Shown: in pieces, positions 27,601-35,311 of the stretch
Layout: each line of letters opens with the position of its first letter
Numbering within the stretch: position 1 is the first letter of the stretch
Assembly: GCA_026706075.1 (NCBI GenBank)
Contig: JAPOZM010000087.1
Span: 49,926-113,925, forward strand
Direction: 5' to 3'
DNA length: 64,000 bases
Origin: Gemmatimonadaceae bacterium
Lineage (GTDB): Bacteria > Latescibacterota > UBA2968 > UBA8231
Translations under genes and position numbers: made by a program
The notes under the pieces: model-generated
The model's input: only the letters and a program-made list of their open reading frames with translations
Database searches by the model: none
What the model was told of the DNA's origin: nothing

Positions 27601-29931
27601 AGGCTGTGGGATGTCGTGGCGGGAACCTCCCTCCCTTCTCTGGACAATGAGACCGGCATAACCTCGGTGGCCTTCTCTCCGCAGGGCACGACCCTGGCCG
27701 TCGGCTCACTAGGCGAGATCAAGCTGTGGGACATGGCGGCGGGGAGCATCGTCACCACCTTCGAGGTACGGACAGGCTGGATGGGCCACCTGGTCTTTTC
27801 CTCTGACGGGTCCACCCTCGCCTCGGCATCGTCGACCACGATCAACTTGTGGGACGTGGCGTCCGGGACCGAGCTCGCCACCGTCGATCACTCCACCGAG
27901 GTCTATCCCGTGGAGTTCTCTCCGGGCGATGCCTCCCTCGTGGTCAGGTCCACCGACGGCGTCCTGCTCCTGGAGGTCTCCACCGCGAATCTCGCCCGCC
28001 TTCGGGGCCATACGCACGCGACCGGAGTCAATTCCGTGGCCTATTCCCGCGATGGCGCCACCCTCGCCACCGGTTCGATCTTCGTAGCAAACGTGTGGGA
28101 CATCATCACCGGGAGAAGCGTGGCCACCGCCACTCATCCAGCCGAGGTCAGCGCCGTGGCCTTTTCCCCCGTCGACGACGTCCTCGCCTTTGGCTCCTAT
28201 GACGACACCATCAGGCTGTGGGATGTCGAGAGGCGCGGCGACATCGCCAGCCTCGTAGGAGGGTTCGACGGCGTCCTCTCCCTGGCGTTCTCCCCGGAGG
28301 GAGCTACTCTCGCCGCGGGATACCAGGAGGGCATCGTCAAGCTGTGGGACGTGGCCAGGGCCCGGCCGGGCCTTACCCTCGAGGGCCACATGGGCGTGGT
28401 GCAGTCCGTGGCCTTCTCCCCCGATGGCGCCACCCTCGCCAGCGGATCCACGGACCAGACCCTCCGGCTGTGGGATGTGGAGACCGGGACGGAGACCGCC
28501 CTTCTCGAAGGCCACGATGGTTGGGTCAATTCCGTGGCCTTCTCCCGGGACGGAACCCTCGCCGCCGCATGGGGGCCCACAGTCCGGGTATGGGATGGGG
28601 GGACCTGGGAAGAGGCCGCCGATCCCATGAGGCATGGGGGTTGGTTCCATGCCGTAGCCTTTTCCCCCGATGGCACCAGACTCGCCGCCGGATCCGGGAA
28701 CACCGTTCTGCTGAGAGAGACCGGGACCTGGAGGACGCTCGCGACCTTCGAGGGGCACACCAACAGGGTCAATTCCCTGGCCTTCTCACCCGACGGCGCC
28801 ACCCTCGCCAGTGGATCCCGGGACGGCACCGTCCTGCTTTGGGACATCGCTCCGGAGCCCGGGGCTCTGAGGAGGGTTTCGGGCGACCGCCAGGAGGGGC
28901 TCCCGGGGGCGCTCCTGCCCGACTCCCTCGTCGTCGAGGTGCGCGATCAGTACGGCGACCTGCTGGAAGGGGCCCGGGTGACCTTCACGGTGACCACGGG
29001 TGATGGAACCTTGACCGCGGCTACCGTGATGACGGATGCCCTGGGGAGGGCCGCCACCCTCCTGACCCTGGGGAGCCGACAAGGCCGCAACACCGTGAAG
29101 GCCACCGTGGCGGACGTCTGGGCGGTGACTTTCCGAGCCACCGGGCTGCCCATTCCCGGGACCCTGGCCATACTCTCCGGAGAAGAGCTGGATGGGCCGG
29201 CCGGCTCCGCCCTGGCCGAGCCGTTCGTCGTCGAGGTCAGAGACCAGGTCGGCTCCCCGCTGGCCGGGACCGTCGTCACCTTTTCCGTCACCGCCGGCGG
29301 AGGGACGCTCTCCGTTGCCACCGACACCACCGACGCCGAGGGCCAGGCGGCCACCATCCTGACCCTGGGCGAGGAACTGGGGGCCAACTCCATCGTGGCA
29401 ACCGTAGCCGGACTCGAGCCGGTGACCTTCACGGCCACGGCCAGGGCCACCCCCGACTTCGACGGCGACGGGGAGGTCGGCTTCGCCGACTTCTTCCTCT
29501 TCGCCGAGGCCTTCGGCGGCAGCGATCCCCGCTTCGACCTGGACGCCAGCGGCGAGGTCGACTTCGCCGACTTCTTCCTCTTCGCCGAGAGCTTCGCCCA
29601 GCCGGCGCGGACCAAACTGATGACCCTGGCCCGGGAGCGGATCGGCCTGCCCGACGGTCCGCTGCTGCAGCAGAACGCGCCCAATCCCTTCAACAGCGAG
29701 ACCGTCCTCTCGTGGTTCCTGCTTTCCCCTCGCCCGGCGCGGCTGGAGGTGTTCGCGCTGAACGGGCAGCGGGTGGCGGTCCTGGCCTCGGGAGACCACG
29801 AGGCCGGCCTCCACCGCCTGCGCTGGGACGGCCGGGACGACCAGGGACGGCCCCTGGCCAGCGGCGTCTACCTCTACCGTCTGGTCACCGCGGAGGGAAT
29901 GTGGGGGCGCAAGCTGGTTCTGCTCAGGTAG
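24655..29931 (+). CDS. Giant secreted metzincin with WD40 propellers, Ig-like domains, dockerin-like repeat and FlgD-type tail
   Basis: 1758 residues with an unusual domain order. A signal peptide (APVLAGFLLAGVLAADA) is followed by a metzincin-type zinc protease (residues 70-260) with HELGHVFGLDH starting at H207 and a following Met in YIMSYG. Next, one seven-blade WD40 propeller (about 372-661; units like FSPDGATLA followed by VRLWDV). Then an invasin/Big-1-like Ig domain (663-769). Then about 14-15 more WD40 blades, enough for two propellers (782-1402). Two more Ig domains follow (1403-1599). A duplicated EF-hand/dockerin-like segment (DFDGDGEVGFADFFLFAEAF and LDASGEVDFADFFLFAESF, 1600-1650) comes next. 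The tail has NAPNPFNSETVLSW, GVYLYRLVTAEG and terminal KLVLLR. ATG 24655 precedes the signal peptide directly. It is probably exported to the cell surface; the target is unknown. Confidence 0.9.
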   Translation: MDPRPLRGPRAPVLAGFLLAGVLAADASPPQSAGGHAPFGRVINHGESGQAPSASKAAALKDWPQRTVRMIYFRPEDRPFRAEVVDSMKTAIVQIQAFFAQQMREHGHGDLTFQYETDAQGEPLVHRVVGELADEHYVEQGGAVQEVSQAVLRGGRDIDLVVIDQSSPVLPSPSGGAGGLAFIRQVNRQPFGTALVPASAHWTTAAHELGHVFGLDHDFRDGTYIMSYGFQSPLRLSPCSAGLLTVHPYFNPDVPGAPGPPPTTIDFTSPPGYRAGSSSHPVRLTVGGSTGLHQLLFVAATNPPHFAAGSLEVLGCSSYSGESAADVEFDYDGAVPSEPLTSLSDPVVHPLGVRAVDQYGRWVVEGFVVHQLSPLHIGSLEEPGAVSALAFAPVGTSVAAAGDPLLGLWDVQTREMVASFGDVPAASVAFSPDGATLATGSYDGKVRLWDVSARTITGTLEGRPGISAALAFSPDGATLASVSSRRTVTLWNLETETETAVLGHDAPPSFVAFSPDGSTIATATWSPRVHLWDAAGTHMAVLAGHGEWTNGLTFSPDGATLAASGTDGLVKLWDVAARRDVAVLEHRRIVRSMAFSPDGATLACAAGYVVRLWDAGTRLPIDVLPDGRFAEAVDFSADGRTLVSGTRKGLEVWDASEWLQPRPHGLVMISGDGQEAAPGAVLEDPLVVEAQDQYGNAMAGQPVVFTLAQGDGRLGGRFTVENTETDANGRAESRLTLGLGPGAVTVEARLFASDPVVFGAAAVGEPPGGDGDPLKWHLPDRATARLGKGATGLGFGSPVAFTPDGQRFAVATSIGIWVYGSTTARELALIADASATTLDFSPDGATLAAGAGGTIRLWDVASGESRASLRGHDSVWSVAFSPDGSMLASASGTMVKLWDVATRQNTATLDGPGGTVMFLPGGATVGVLSWDGILTLWDATSEPIRSLFEAQLGWGPSTSFPMTQMAFSPDGVTLAAGWGDTIRLWDVVAGTSLPSLDNETGITSVAFSPQGTTLAVGSLGEIKLWDMAAGSIVTTFEVRTGWMGHLVFSSDGSTLASASSTTINLWDVASGTELATVDHSTEVYPVEFSPGDASLVVRSTDGVLLLEVSTANLARLRGHTHATGVNSVAYSRDGATLATGSIFVANVWDIITGRSVATATHPAEVSAVAFSPVDDVLAFGSYDDTIRLWDVERRGDIASLVGGFDGVLSLAFSPEGATLAAGYQEGIVKLWDVARARPGLTLEGHMGVVQSVAFSPDGATLASGSTDQTLRLWDVETGTETALLEGHDGWVNSVAFSRDGTLAAAWGPTVRVWDGGTWEEAADPMRHGGWFHAVAFSPDGTRLAAGSGNTVLLRETGTWRTLATFEGHTNRVNSLAFSPDGATLASGSRDGTVLLWDIAPEPGALRRVSGDRQEGLPGALLPDSLVVEVRDQYGDLLEGARVTFTVTTGDGTLTAATVMTDALGRAATLLTLGSRQGRNTVKATVADVWAVTFRATGLPIPGTLAILSGEELDGPAGSALAEPFVVEVRDQVGSPLAGTVVTFSVTAGGGTLSVATDTTDAEGQAATILTLGEELGANSIVATVAGLEPVTFTATARATPDFDGDGEVGFADFFLFAEAFGGSDPRFDLDASGEVDFADFFLFAESFAQPARTKLMTLARERIGLPDGPLLQQNAPNPFNSETVLSWFLLSPRPARLEVFALNGQRVAVLASGDHEAGLHRLRWDGRDDQGRPLASGVYLYRLVTAEGMWGRKLVLLR

Positions 29932-29938
29932 ACGGGCC

Positions 29939-30082
29939 TGATCGGCGATGCCCTCTTCTTCGGCGGTGGCGCGCGGGACCACCGCCTGGCGTAGCGACCT
30001 GACCGTCGACTACACCATGGACAAGCCGGGAGAGCCGACCTGCCCGATGGGCATCCACCGGCGCCTCGGCGGCGGCGGCTGA
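29939..30082 (+). pseudogene. Possible C-terminal relic of a PhyH dioxygenase
   Basis: Directly after the giant protease, one frame reads GDALFF and another reads WRSDLTVDYTMDKPGE before a stop at 30082. The intact PhyH gene that follows has GDALFF and RIRLSVDYR in the same order. The 21 bases at 29940-29960 are identical to 30737-30757 of that gene. This looks like a frameshifted end of a former tandem copy. It is too short for certainty. Confidence 0.4.
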
Positions 30083-30107
30083 GCCGCCCGCAAGCAAGGA
30101 GCATCCT

Positions 30108-31016
30108 TTGGCAAGAGCCCAACCCTTCGCCGTATCCAACGATCTGCTGGCACATCCGCACCAGCTTCAGGACCGTGCCCGCCGGGACGGCTACCTCTTC
30201 TTCCGCCGCCTGATCGACGCCGATTCCGTCCTCGGCCTGCGCCGCGATTTCCTGGAGATCTGCCACCGCCACGGATGGGCCCGGGGCGGGGAGAGACTGA
30301 TGGACGGCCTCCGCGCCGGCGGCCCCTTCGTCGAGGGCGACGACGGCTACTGGCCGGTGCTGGACGAGTTCCAGCGCCTGGAGTCGTTCCATGCCTTCGC
30401 CCATCATCCGGCGATCCTGGAGATGTGCGACAGGCTCTTCGGCGAGCGGACGCTCGTCCATCCGCGGAACATCGGCCGGATCATGTTCCCGGAGAACGCC
30501 AGCTACACGACGCCGGCGCACCAGGACTTCATCCATATCCGGGGGACGCCGGAAACGTATACCGCGTGGATCCCCCTCGGCGCCTGTCCGCGGGACCTGG
30601 GCGGACTGTCGGTGCTCGCGGGATCACACAAGGGCGGACTGTATCCGGTGGAGCCGGCCCTCGGCGCCGGCAAGGTCGGCATCGACACGGCTCCCCTCGA
30701 AGCCGAGGGACTGCGCTGGGCGGCGGCGGACTTCGAGATCGGCGATGCCCTCTTCTTTCACAGCCACGCCGTGCACAAGGCCCTGCCGAACCGCAGCCCC
30801 GACCGCATCCGCCTCTCCGTGGACTACCGCTACCAGGGATGCTCGCAGCCGGTCACCGAGGGATCGCTGCTTCCGCACTTCAACCGCATGGGCTGGGACG
30901 AGATCTACGCCGGGTGGAGGTCGAGCAAGTTCCAGTACTACTGGAACGCCTTCGACCTGAACACCGTCCCGCACCCCGGAACATCCGCCGCGGCGCGGGC
31001 GTCGGCGAAGGGATGA
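30108..31016 (+). CDS. Phytanoyl-CoA dioxygenase family protein (PhyH 1)
   Basis: 302 residues. It belongs to the Fe(II)/2-oxoglutarate-dependent PhyH family, which hydroxylates varied substrates in the cytosol. Iron ligands are visible as AHQDF (H138, D140) and a distal His in [20 protein letters not shown] supplies the 2-oxoglutarate-binding Arg. The TTG start at 30108 is chosen because AAGGAG lies 7-12 bases upstream and the product begins at the family's normal point. The next ATG would delete the N-terminal helix. The MsrAB gene follows 22 bp downstream. The substrate is unknown. Confidence 0.9.
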   Translation: MARAQPFAVSNDLLAHPHQLQDRARRDGYLFFRRLIDADSVLGLRRDFLEICHRHGWARGGERLMDGLRAGGPFVEGDDGYWPVLDEFQRLESFHAFAHHPAILEMCDRLFGERTLVHPRNIGRIMFPENASYTTPAHQDFIHIRGTPETYTAWIPLGACPRDLGGLSVLAGSHKGGLYPVEPALGAGKVGIDTAPLEAEGLRWAAADFEIGDALFFHSHAVHKALPNRSPDRIRLSVDYRYQGCSQPVTEGSLLPHFNRMGWDEIYAGWRSSKFQYYWNAFDLNTVPHPGTSAAARASAKG

Positions 31017-31038
31017 CACCACGACAGGAGGCGAAACG

Positions 31039-32091
31039 ATGAGACGGACCTTCGCACTACTGGTGGCGGCGCTGCCGGCTGCCGCCGGCGCCGGGGAACC
31101 GGCCAAGGCCACCTTTGCCGGCGGTTGCTTCTGGTGCCTGGAGCCGCCCTTCGAGAAGCTGGAGGGGGTGAGCTCCGTCGTCTCCGGGTACATCGGCGGC
31201 CCGGAGGTGAACCCCACGTACCGCGCGGTGGCCGGGGGCCAGACCGGTCACCTGGAGGCGGTGCAGGTCACCTTCGACCCGGAGACGATCAGCTACGAGC
31301 GGCTTCTCGAGATCTACTGGATGCAGTTCGACCCCACCGACGCCGGCGGCTCCTTCGTCGACCGCGGGCACCAGTACACCTCGGCGATCTTCGTCCACGA
31401 CGAGGAGCAGCGGCGGCTGGCCGAGGCCTCGAGGGCGGACCTGGCCGCCTCGGGCCGCTTCGAGGACCCCATCGTCACGCCGGTGAGGGACGCCGACGTG
31501 TTCTACCCGGCCGAGGAGTACCACCAGGACTTCTACCGCAAGGACCCGTCCCACTACAAGCGCTACCGCTCCGGCTCCGGACGCGACCAGTTCATCCGCG
31601 CCCACTGGGGCGGCGGCGGCGGGACCGAGACGCGCTACCTCAAGCCGCCGGAGAAGGAGCTGCGCAGCCGCCTGACCCGCCTCCAGTACGAGGTCACCCA
31701 GGAGGAGGGCACCGAGCCGCCCTTCCGCAACGAGTACTGGGACAACAAGAAGGAGGGGATCTACGTGGACATCGTCTCGGGCGAGCCTCTCTTCCTCTCC
31801 GTCGACAAGTACGTCTCGGGCACCGGGTGGCCGAGCTTCACGCGCCCCCTGGTGGCGGAGAACATCGTCGAGAAGAGGGACTTCAAGCTGATCTACCCGC
31901 GCACCGAGGTGCGCAGCAAGCACGGCGACTCCCACCTGGGCCACCTCTTCGACGACGGACCCGAGCCCACCGGGCTGCGCTACTGCATCAACTCGGCGGC
32001 CCTGCGCTTCGTGCCGCGGGAGCAGATGGAGGAGGCCGGCTACGGGGAGTACCTGGACCGCTTCGAGGCGCAGGCGGGAGAGAGCCCGTGA
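31039..32091 (+). CDS. msrAB: Bifunctional methionine sulfoxide reductase MsrA-MsrB, exported
   Basis: 350 residues that repair both S and R epimers of methionine sulfoxide in proteins. A signal-like N-terminus ([15 protein letters not shown]) suggests action in the periplasm. The MsrA domain (20-190) has the catalytic GGCFWC (C30 and C33). The MsrB domain (210-335) has [18 protein letters not shown] and the catalytic Cys in RYCIN (C316). The paired CxxC zinc sites of many MsrB proteins are absent (VDIVSGEP in their place), so this is the zinc-free type. AGGAGG precedes the ATG. The HD-domain gene overlaps its end by 4 bp. Export of Msr fits a cell that secretes many large proteins. Confidence 0.95.
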   Translation: MRRTFALLVAALPAAAGAGEPAKATFAGGCFWCLEPPFEKLEGVSSVVSGYIGGPEVNPTYRAVAGGQTGHLEAVQVTFDPETISYERLLEIYWMQFDPTDAGGSFVDRGHQYTSAIFVHDEEQRRLAEASRADLAASGRFEDPIVTPVRDADVFYPAEEYHQDFYRKDPSHYKRYRSGSGRDQFIRAHWGGGGGTETRYLKPPEKELRSRLTRLQYEVTQEEGTEPPFRNEYWDNKKEGIYVDIVSGEPLFLSVDKYVSGTGWPSFTRPLVAENIVEKRDFKLIYPRTEVRSKHGDSHLGHLFDDGPEPTGLRYCINSAALRFVPREQMEEAGYGEYLDRFEAQAGESP

Positions 32092-32663
32092 CCCGGGACG
32101 AAGCCCTGGCGCTGATGCACGAGCACACGGCCTCGGAGGCCCTGCGCCGGCACATGTACGCCGTGGAGACCGCCATGGGCGCCTGCGCCCGCCGCCTCGG
32201 GGAGGACGAGGAGGCCTGGGCCACCGTGGGCCTGCTCCACGACTTCGACTACGAGAGCCACCCCAACGAGGCGCGCTCCCCCACCGAGGGGCACCCCGCC
32301 TTCGGCGTGGCCCTGCTGCGCGAGCGCGGCTACCCCGAGCCCCTGTGCCGGGCGATCCTCGGACACGCCACGTACAGCGGCGTTCCGCGGGACACTCCCG
32401 TGGCCCGGGCGCTCTTCGCCGTGGACGAGCTGTGCGGCTTTCTGGTGGCCTGCGCCCTGGTGCGGCCCTCGAAGAGCCTCGCCGACCTGAGCGTTCGCAG
32501 CGTCCGGAAGAAGCTCAAGGACCGGGGCTTCGCCCGCGCCGTCGACCGCGACGAGATCCGCCAGGGGGCCGAGGAATTCGGCGTGGACCTGGACGAGCAC
32601 ATCGACTTCGTCATCCAGGCCCTGCGCCCCGAGGAGGGGCGTCTGGGGCTCGGCCACGCGTGA
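32088..32663 (+). CDS. HD-domain phosphohydrolase-like protein
   Basis: 191 residues starting with GTG overlapping the MsrAB stop (GTGA). The HD metal motif is present: HMYAVE (His), then LLHDFDYE (His-Asp), a GHPAF segment, and [11 protein letters not shown] where the last Asp ligand would be. This resembles the single HD-domain proteins annotated as hydrolases or putative nucleotidases. The C-terminal half ([25 protein letters not shown]) is common to that group. The substrate is unknown. Overlap with msrAB shows co-transcription. Confidence 0.82.
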   Translation: MTRDEALALMHEHTASEALRRHMYAVETAMGACARRLGEDEEAWATVGLLHDFDYESHPNEARSPTEGHPAFGVALLRERGYPEPLCRAILGHATYSGVPRDTPVARALFAVDELCGFLVACALVRPSKSLADLSVRSVRKKLKDRGFARAVDRDEIRQGAEEFGVDLDEHIDFVIQALRPEEGRLGLGHA

Positions 32664-32688
32664 GGCGCATCCGAGCCCCTCTCGCTGA

Positions 32689-32775
32689 TCAGGCGCCGAC
32701 AAAGAACGGACCGAGGAAGCAGACGACGATGGCGACGGGAGCTGCGATCTCTGCGGCGCGGCGGAAGGTCTGCAT
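32689..32775 (-). CDS. 28-residue membrane peptide (copy 2 of the duplicated element)
   Basis: The frame starts MQTFRRAAEIAAPVAIVVCF and ends LGPFFVGA. It has the same design as the peptide at 15682-15780: basic amphipathic start, EIA, PVAI, CF, and a hydrophobic end. A strong ribosome site AAGGAGG precedes the ATG. It is convergent with the HD gene and sits 148 bp after the class V aminotransferase. Conservation of both the peptide and the leader, with silent and conservative changes, argues that it is translated. Function unknown. Confidence 0.7.
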   Translation of the reverse strand: MQTFRRAAEIAAPVAIVVCFLGPFFVGA

Positions 32776-32819
32776 GGCTGTCCTCCTTGCGGAAGGTGGT
32801 GAGTCGTCGCCCTCACCAC

Positions 32820-32835
32820 TGCAACCTCCATGCCA
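32820..32835 (-). promoter_or_regulatory. Sigma-54 (-24/-12) promoter, copy 2
   Basis: Minus-strand TGGCATGGAGGTTGCA; it matches the RpoN consensus at the invariant GG and GC with correct spacing, and differs from copy 1 at only two positions. It ends 45 bp upstream of the peptide start. Flanking bases (CGGTCTGG before, GAGGGCG after) are shared with copy 1. Confidence 0.72.
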
Positions 32836-32923
32836 GACCGTGCTCTCCCGGGTGCCTGCCCGAGGGCGGGCCTCCGGGTGAACGTTGCCGCACACCCGGT
32901 GTCCGGCGGCGGACGCCCTTGGC

Positions 32924-34075
32924 TCAGGGCAACGCCTCGATGAGGCGGGTCACGTCGTCCTGGTTGTTGTAGACCGAGGGCGACAGCCGCAGCTTGTCGC
33001 CGAAGCGCATGGCCACGTGGACGCCGGCCTCGCGGGTGCGCTCCACGGCCGCCTTCGGGTCGGGGACGCCGAAAGCGAGGATGGGGCTCTCGTTGCCGCG
33101 GGGCGTAATCGGCCGGTAGCCCCTGGCGGGCAGCTCCTCCTGCAGGCGGTCGGTGAGGCCCCGCACGTGGCCGCGGATGTTCTCCACCCCCAGGTCGAGG
33201 ATGTAGCGCAGGCTCTGCTGGGCGGCGATCAGGCCCTCGTAGGAGGCATAGCTCACCTCCCAGGCCGTGGCATCGTCGCGGGTGGAGACGCTGACTTCGG
33301 GCCGCCCGTCATCCCCATCCGTCCAGGGCGGGTAGTTGAGGCGGACCGAGCCCGAGGGCTGCGACGCCTTGACCACCGTGTGCTGCAGGTCCCGCCGCAC
33401 GTAGAGGAAGCCGAAGCCCTTCACCCCCATGAGCCACTTGAAGGTCGAGCAGGCGGCCATGTCGATGCCCATGGCGCCCACGTCGATCGGCACGGCGCCG
33501 GCGGCCTGCATGATGTCGGCGTAGAGGAAGGCGCCGCGGGCGTGGGCCAGCTCGCTGAGGGCGGCCACGTCGGCGAGGAGGCCGTTGACGTTGGAGACCA
33601 GGGCAATCGAGACCAGGCGCGTGTCAGCGTCGATGGCCGCGGCCATGGCGTCCATGTCGATGCGCCAGTCGCGGTTGCGAACGATGCGCACCTCCAGGCC
33701 CGCGGCCTCCCTCACCTTGTAGTTGCAGAGGCACGCGGAGAAGGCCAGGTCGTTGGTGACCACGTTGCCGCCGGCCAGGTGATCGGCCAAGCCGTTGAGC
33801 AGGTTGCTCTCGGCCTCCACGGTGCTGCGGGCGAAGGCGATCTCGGCCGGGTCGGCGTGGATCAGGCGCGCGAAGAGGCGGCGGGCCTCGTCGCGGGGCG
33901 GCGCCCAGTCGGGCCACCAGGGGTCACCCACATTGTGCGTGACCCAGTCCACGTAGCGGTGCAGGGCCGCGGAGGTGTGGACGCTGACGGGGTGGGAGGA
34001 GGCGTTGTCGAAGTAGGCGGCGGAGCGCGCCCGGGGGAAGTCGTCGCGCACGCGCTCGAAGTCCGGAACGGTCAT
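32924..34075 (-). CDS. Class V aminotransferase / cysteine desulfurase-like PLP enzyme
   Basis: 383 residues, PLP-dependent fold type I. The N-terminus AAYFDNASSHPVS and FARSTVEAESNLLNGLA are typical of the selenocysteine lyase/isopenicillin N epimerase branch. PLP contacts are LYADIMQ (D187, Q190) and the Schiff-base lysine in CSTFKWLMG (K213). No Cys-containing active-site loop typical of IscS/SufS is evident, so sulfur transfer is doubtful and an aminotransferase or epimerase/lyase activity is more likely. It is divergent from PhyH 2, with 26 bp between the starts, so the two may be co-regulated and work on the same compound. Confidence 0.88.
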   Translation of the reverse strand: MTVPDFERVRDDFPRARSAAYFDNASSHPVSVHTSAALHRYVDWVTHNVGDPWWPDWAPPRDEARRLFARLIHADPAEIAFARSTVEAESNLLNGLADHLAGGNVVTNDLAFSACLCNYKVREAAGLEVRIVRNRDWRIDMDAMAAAIDADTRLVSIALVSNVNGLLADVAALSELAHARGAFLYADIMQAAGAVPIDVGAMGIDMAACSTFKWLMGVKGFGFLYVRRDLQHTVVKASQPSGSVRLNYPPWTDGDDGRPEVSVSTRDDATAWEVSYASYEGLIAAQQSLRYILDLGVENIRGHVRGLTDRLQEELPARGYRPITPRGNESPILAFGVPDPKAAVERTREAGVHVAMRFGDKLRLSPSVYNNQDDVTRLIEALP

Positions 34076-34101
34076 GGGATGAATCCCGGGGGTTACGGGT
34101 C

Positions 34102-34863
34102 ATGCTGACAAGGGGACAGGTCGAGAGCTTCCGGGAGGACGGGTTCCTCATCGTGCGGGGACTGCTCGGCCCGGCGGAGGTGGAGGCGATGAAGGTCCGC
34201 GCCGAGCTGGTGTCGCGGGGCGAGGCGGGCCACGTCGACCCAGCCCAGCTCCAGGTCGAGCCCGCGGTGGCCGCCGGCGAGGCCGAGGCCGACGGCCGCG
34301 CCGACTCCCTGAGGAAGATGAGCCACGTCGCCTTCGTGGACGACGTCTTCCGCGCCCACGCCATGAACCCCCACATCCTCGACTGCGTGGAGGCCCTCCT
34401 CGGGCCTGACATCAAGCTCTACCAGGACCAGCTGTTCATGAAGCCGCCCCGCATCGGCTCGCGGCAGGCCTACCACCAGGACCAGCCCCTCGGCTTCCAC
34501 GTGGACCCGCCCGACCGCATGGTCACATGCTGGGCGGCGCTGGACGAGGCCACCATCCCCAACGGCTGTCTGTGGATGCTGCCGGGCACCCACCGCCACG
34601 GCTGGATCGAGCAGGAGCGCTGGCGGGAGTTCGAGCGCCGTTCCCTGGCCGGCGAGCTTCCCGCGGAACGGCCGGTGGAGTTGGCCGCGGGCGACTGCAG
34701 CTTCCATCACGGACACATCCTCCACAGCAGCCGGCCCAACATGACCAACCGGCGCCGCTGGGGCTACGCCACCCACTACGTCAGCGCCCGTTGCCGCTTC
34801 ACCGGCGAGGGCAGAAGCGACGCCATCCTCGCCCGGGGCCGCTCGACCCCCGGGTGCATCTGA
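34102..34863 (+). CDS. Phytanoyl-CoA dioxygenase family protein (PhyH 2)
   Basis: 253 residues. The metal site is YHQDQ (H125, D127) with the distal His in HILHSSRPN (near residue 208), and RRRWGYATHYVSAR carries the likely 2-oxoglutarate Arg. The N-terminus (LTRGQVESFREDGFLIVRGLL) is the standard PhyH opening helix. IPNGCLWMLPGTH is also typical. Divergent from the class V aminotransferase, convergent with the thioesterase. The substrate is unknown. Confidence 0.9.
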   Translation: MLTRGQVESFREDGFLIVRGLLGPAEVEAMKVRAELVSRGEAGHVDPAQLQVEPAVAAGEAEADGRADSLRKMSHVAFVDDVFRAHAMNPHILDCVEALLGPDIKLYQDQLFMKPPRIGSRQAYHQDQPLGFHVDPPDRMVTCWAALDEATIPNGCLWMLPGTHRHGWIEQERWREFERRSLAGELPAERPVELAAGDCSFHHGHILHSSRPNMTNRRRWGYATHYVSARCRFTGEGRSDAILARGRSTPGCI

Positions 34864-34879
34864 AGCCGAAGCGGGACTC

Positions 34880-35311
34880 TCACGGGGCGGCCTCCCCGGC
34901 CGCGTCCAGCAGGGCCTGCACCTCCGGTGTCAACCGCGGCCGGCCACCGATGACGCCGGTCCCCTCCATGCGCGCCCGCACCACGGACTCGCCCTCGGGC
35001 AGCCGGAAGATCTCCTGGTCGAAGATCCAGCGGACGCGGCCCCCGCGCCCCAGGCGCGAACCGACGACGAAGCGGTCCCCCGACCTGAGCGGAGAGAGGT
35101 AGTCGACCTCCGAGCGCATGAGCACCAGGTCGCAGCCCTGCTCGTGGAGGCGGGCGAAGTCCAGCCCCGCGTCCCGCAGGTAGCGGTGGCGGGCGTGCTC
35201 GAGGTAGTTCAGGTAGACGGCGTTGTTGACCACCCCCTGCAGGTCGCACTCGTAGTCCCGCACCTCGAGCTCTATCTCGAAGGGGTAGTCCTGGCGGCGG
35301 CTCACGCTCAA
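34880..35311 (-). CDS. Acyl-CoA thioesterase, YbgC/4HBT hotdog fold
   Basis: 143 residues. The hotdog signature RDYECDLQGVVNNAVYLNYLEHARHRYL carries the catalytic Asp (D23) and the long central helix. YLSPLRSGDRFVVGSRL follows. It would hydrolyse acyl-CoA or 4-hydroxybenzoyl-CoA-type thioesters in the cytosol. The TTG start overlaps the stop of the upstream YWTD-propeller gene (TTGA), which suggests translational coupling; GTG two codons on is an alternative. Confidence 0.88.
   Translation of the reverse strand: MSVSRRQDYPFEIELEVRDYECDLQGVVNNAVYLNYLEHARHRYLRDAGLDFARLHEQGCDLVLMRSEVDYLSPLRSGDRFVVGSRLGRGGRVRWIFDQEIFRLPEGESVVRARMEGTGVIGGRPRLTPEVQALLDAAGEAAP

Noticed and set aside
25800..28860. 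Regular DNA repeats that might suggest a CRISPR or satellite array.
   Set aside because: They are in frame and encode WD40 blades with variable spacing, so they are protein repeats.
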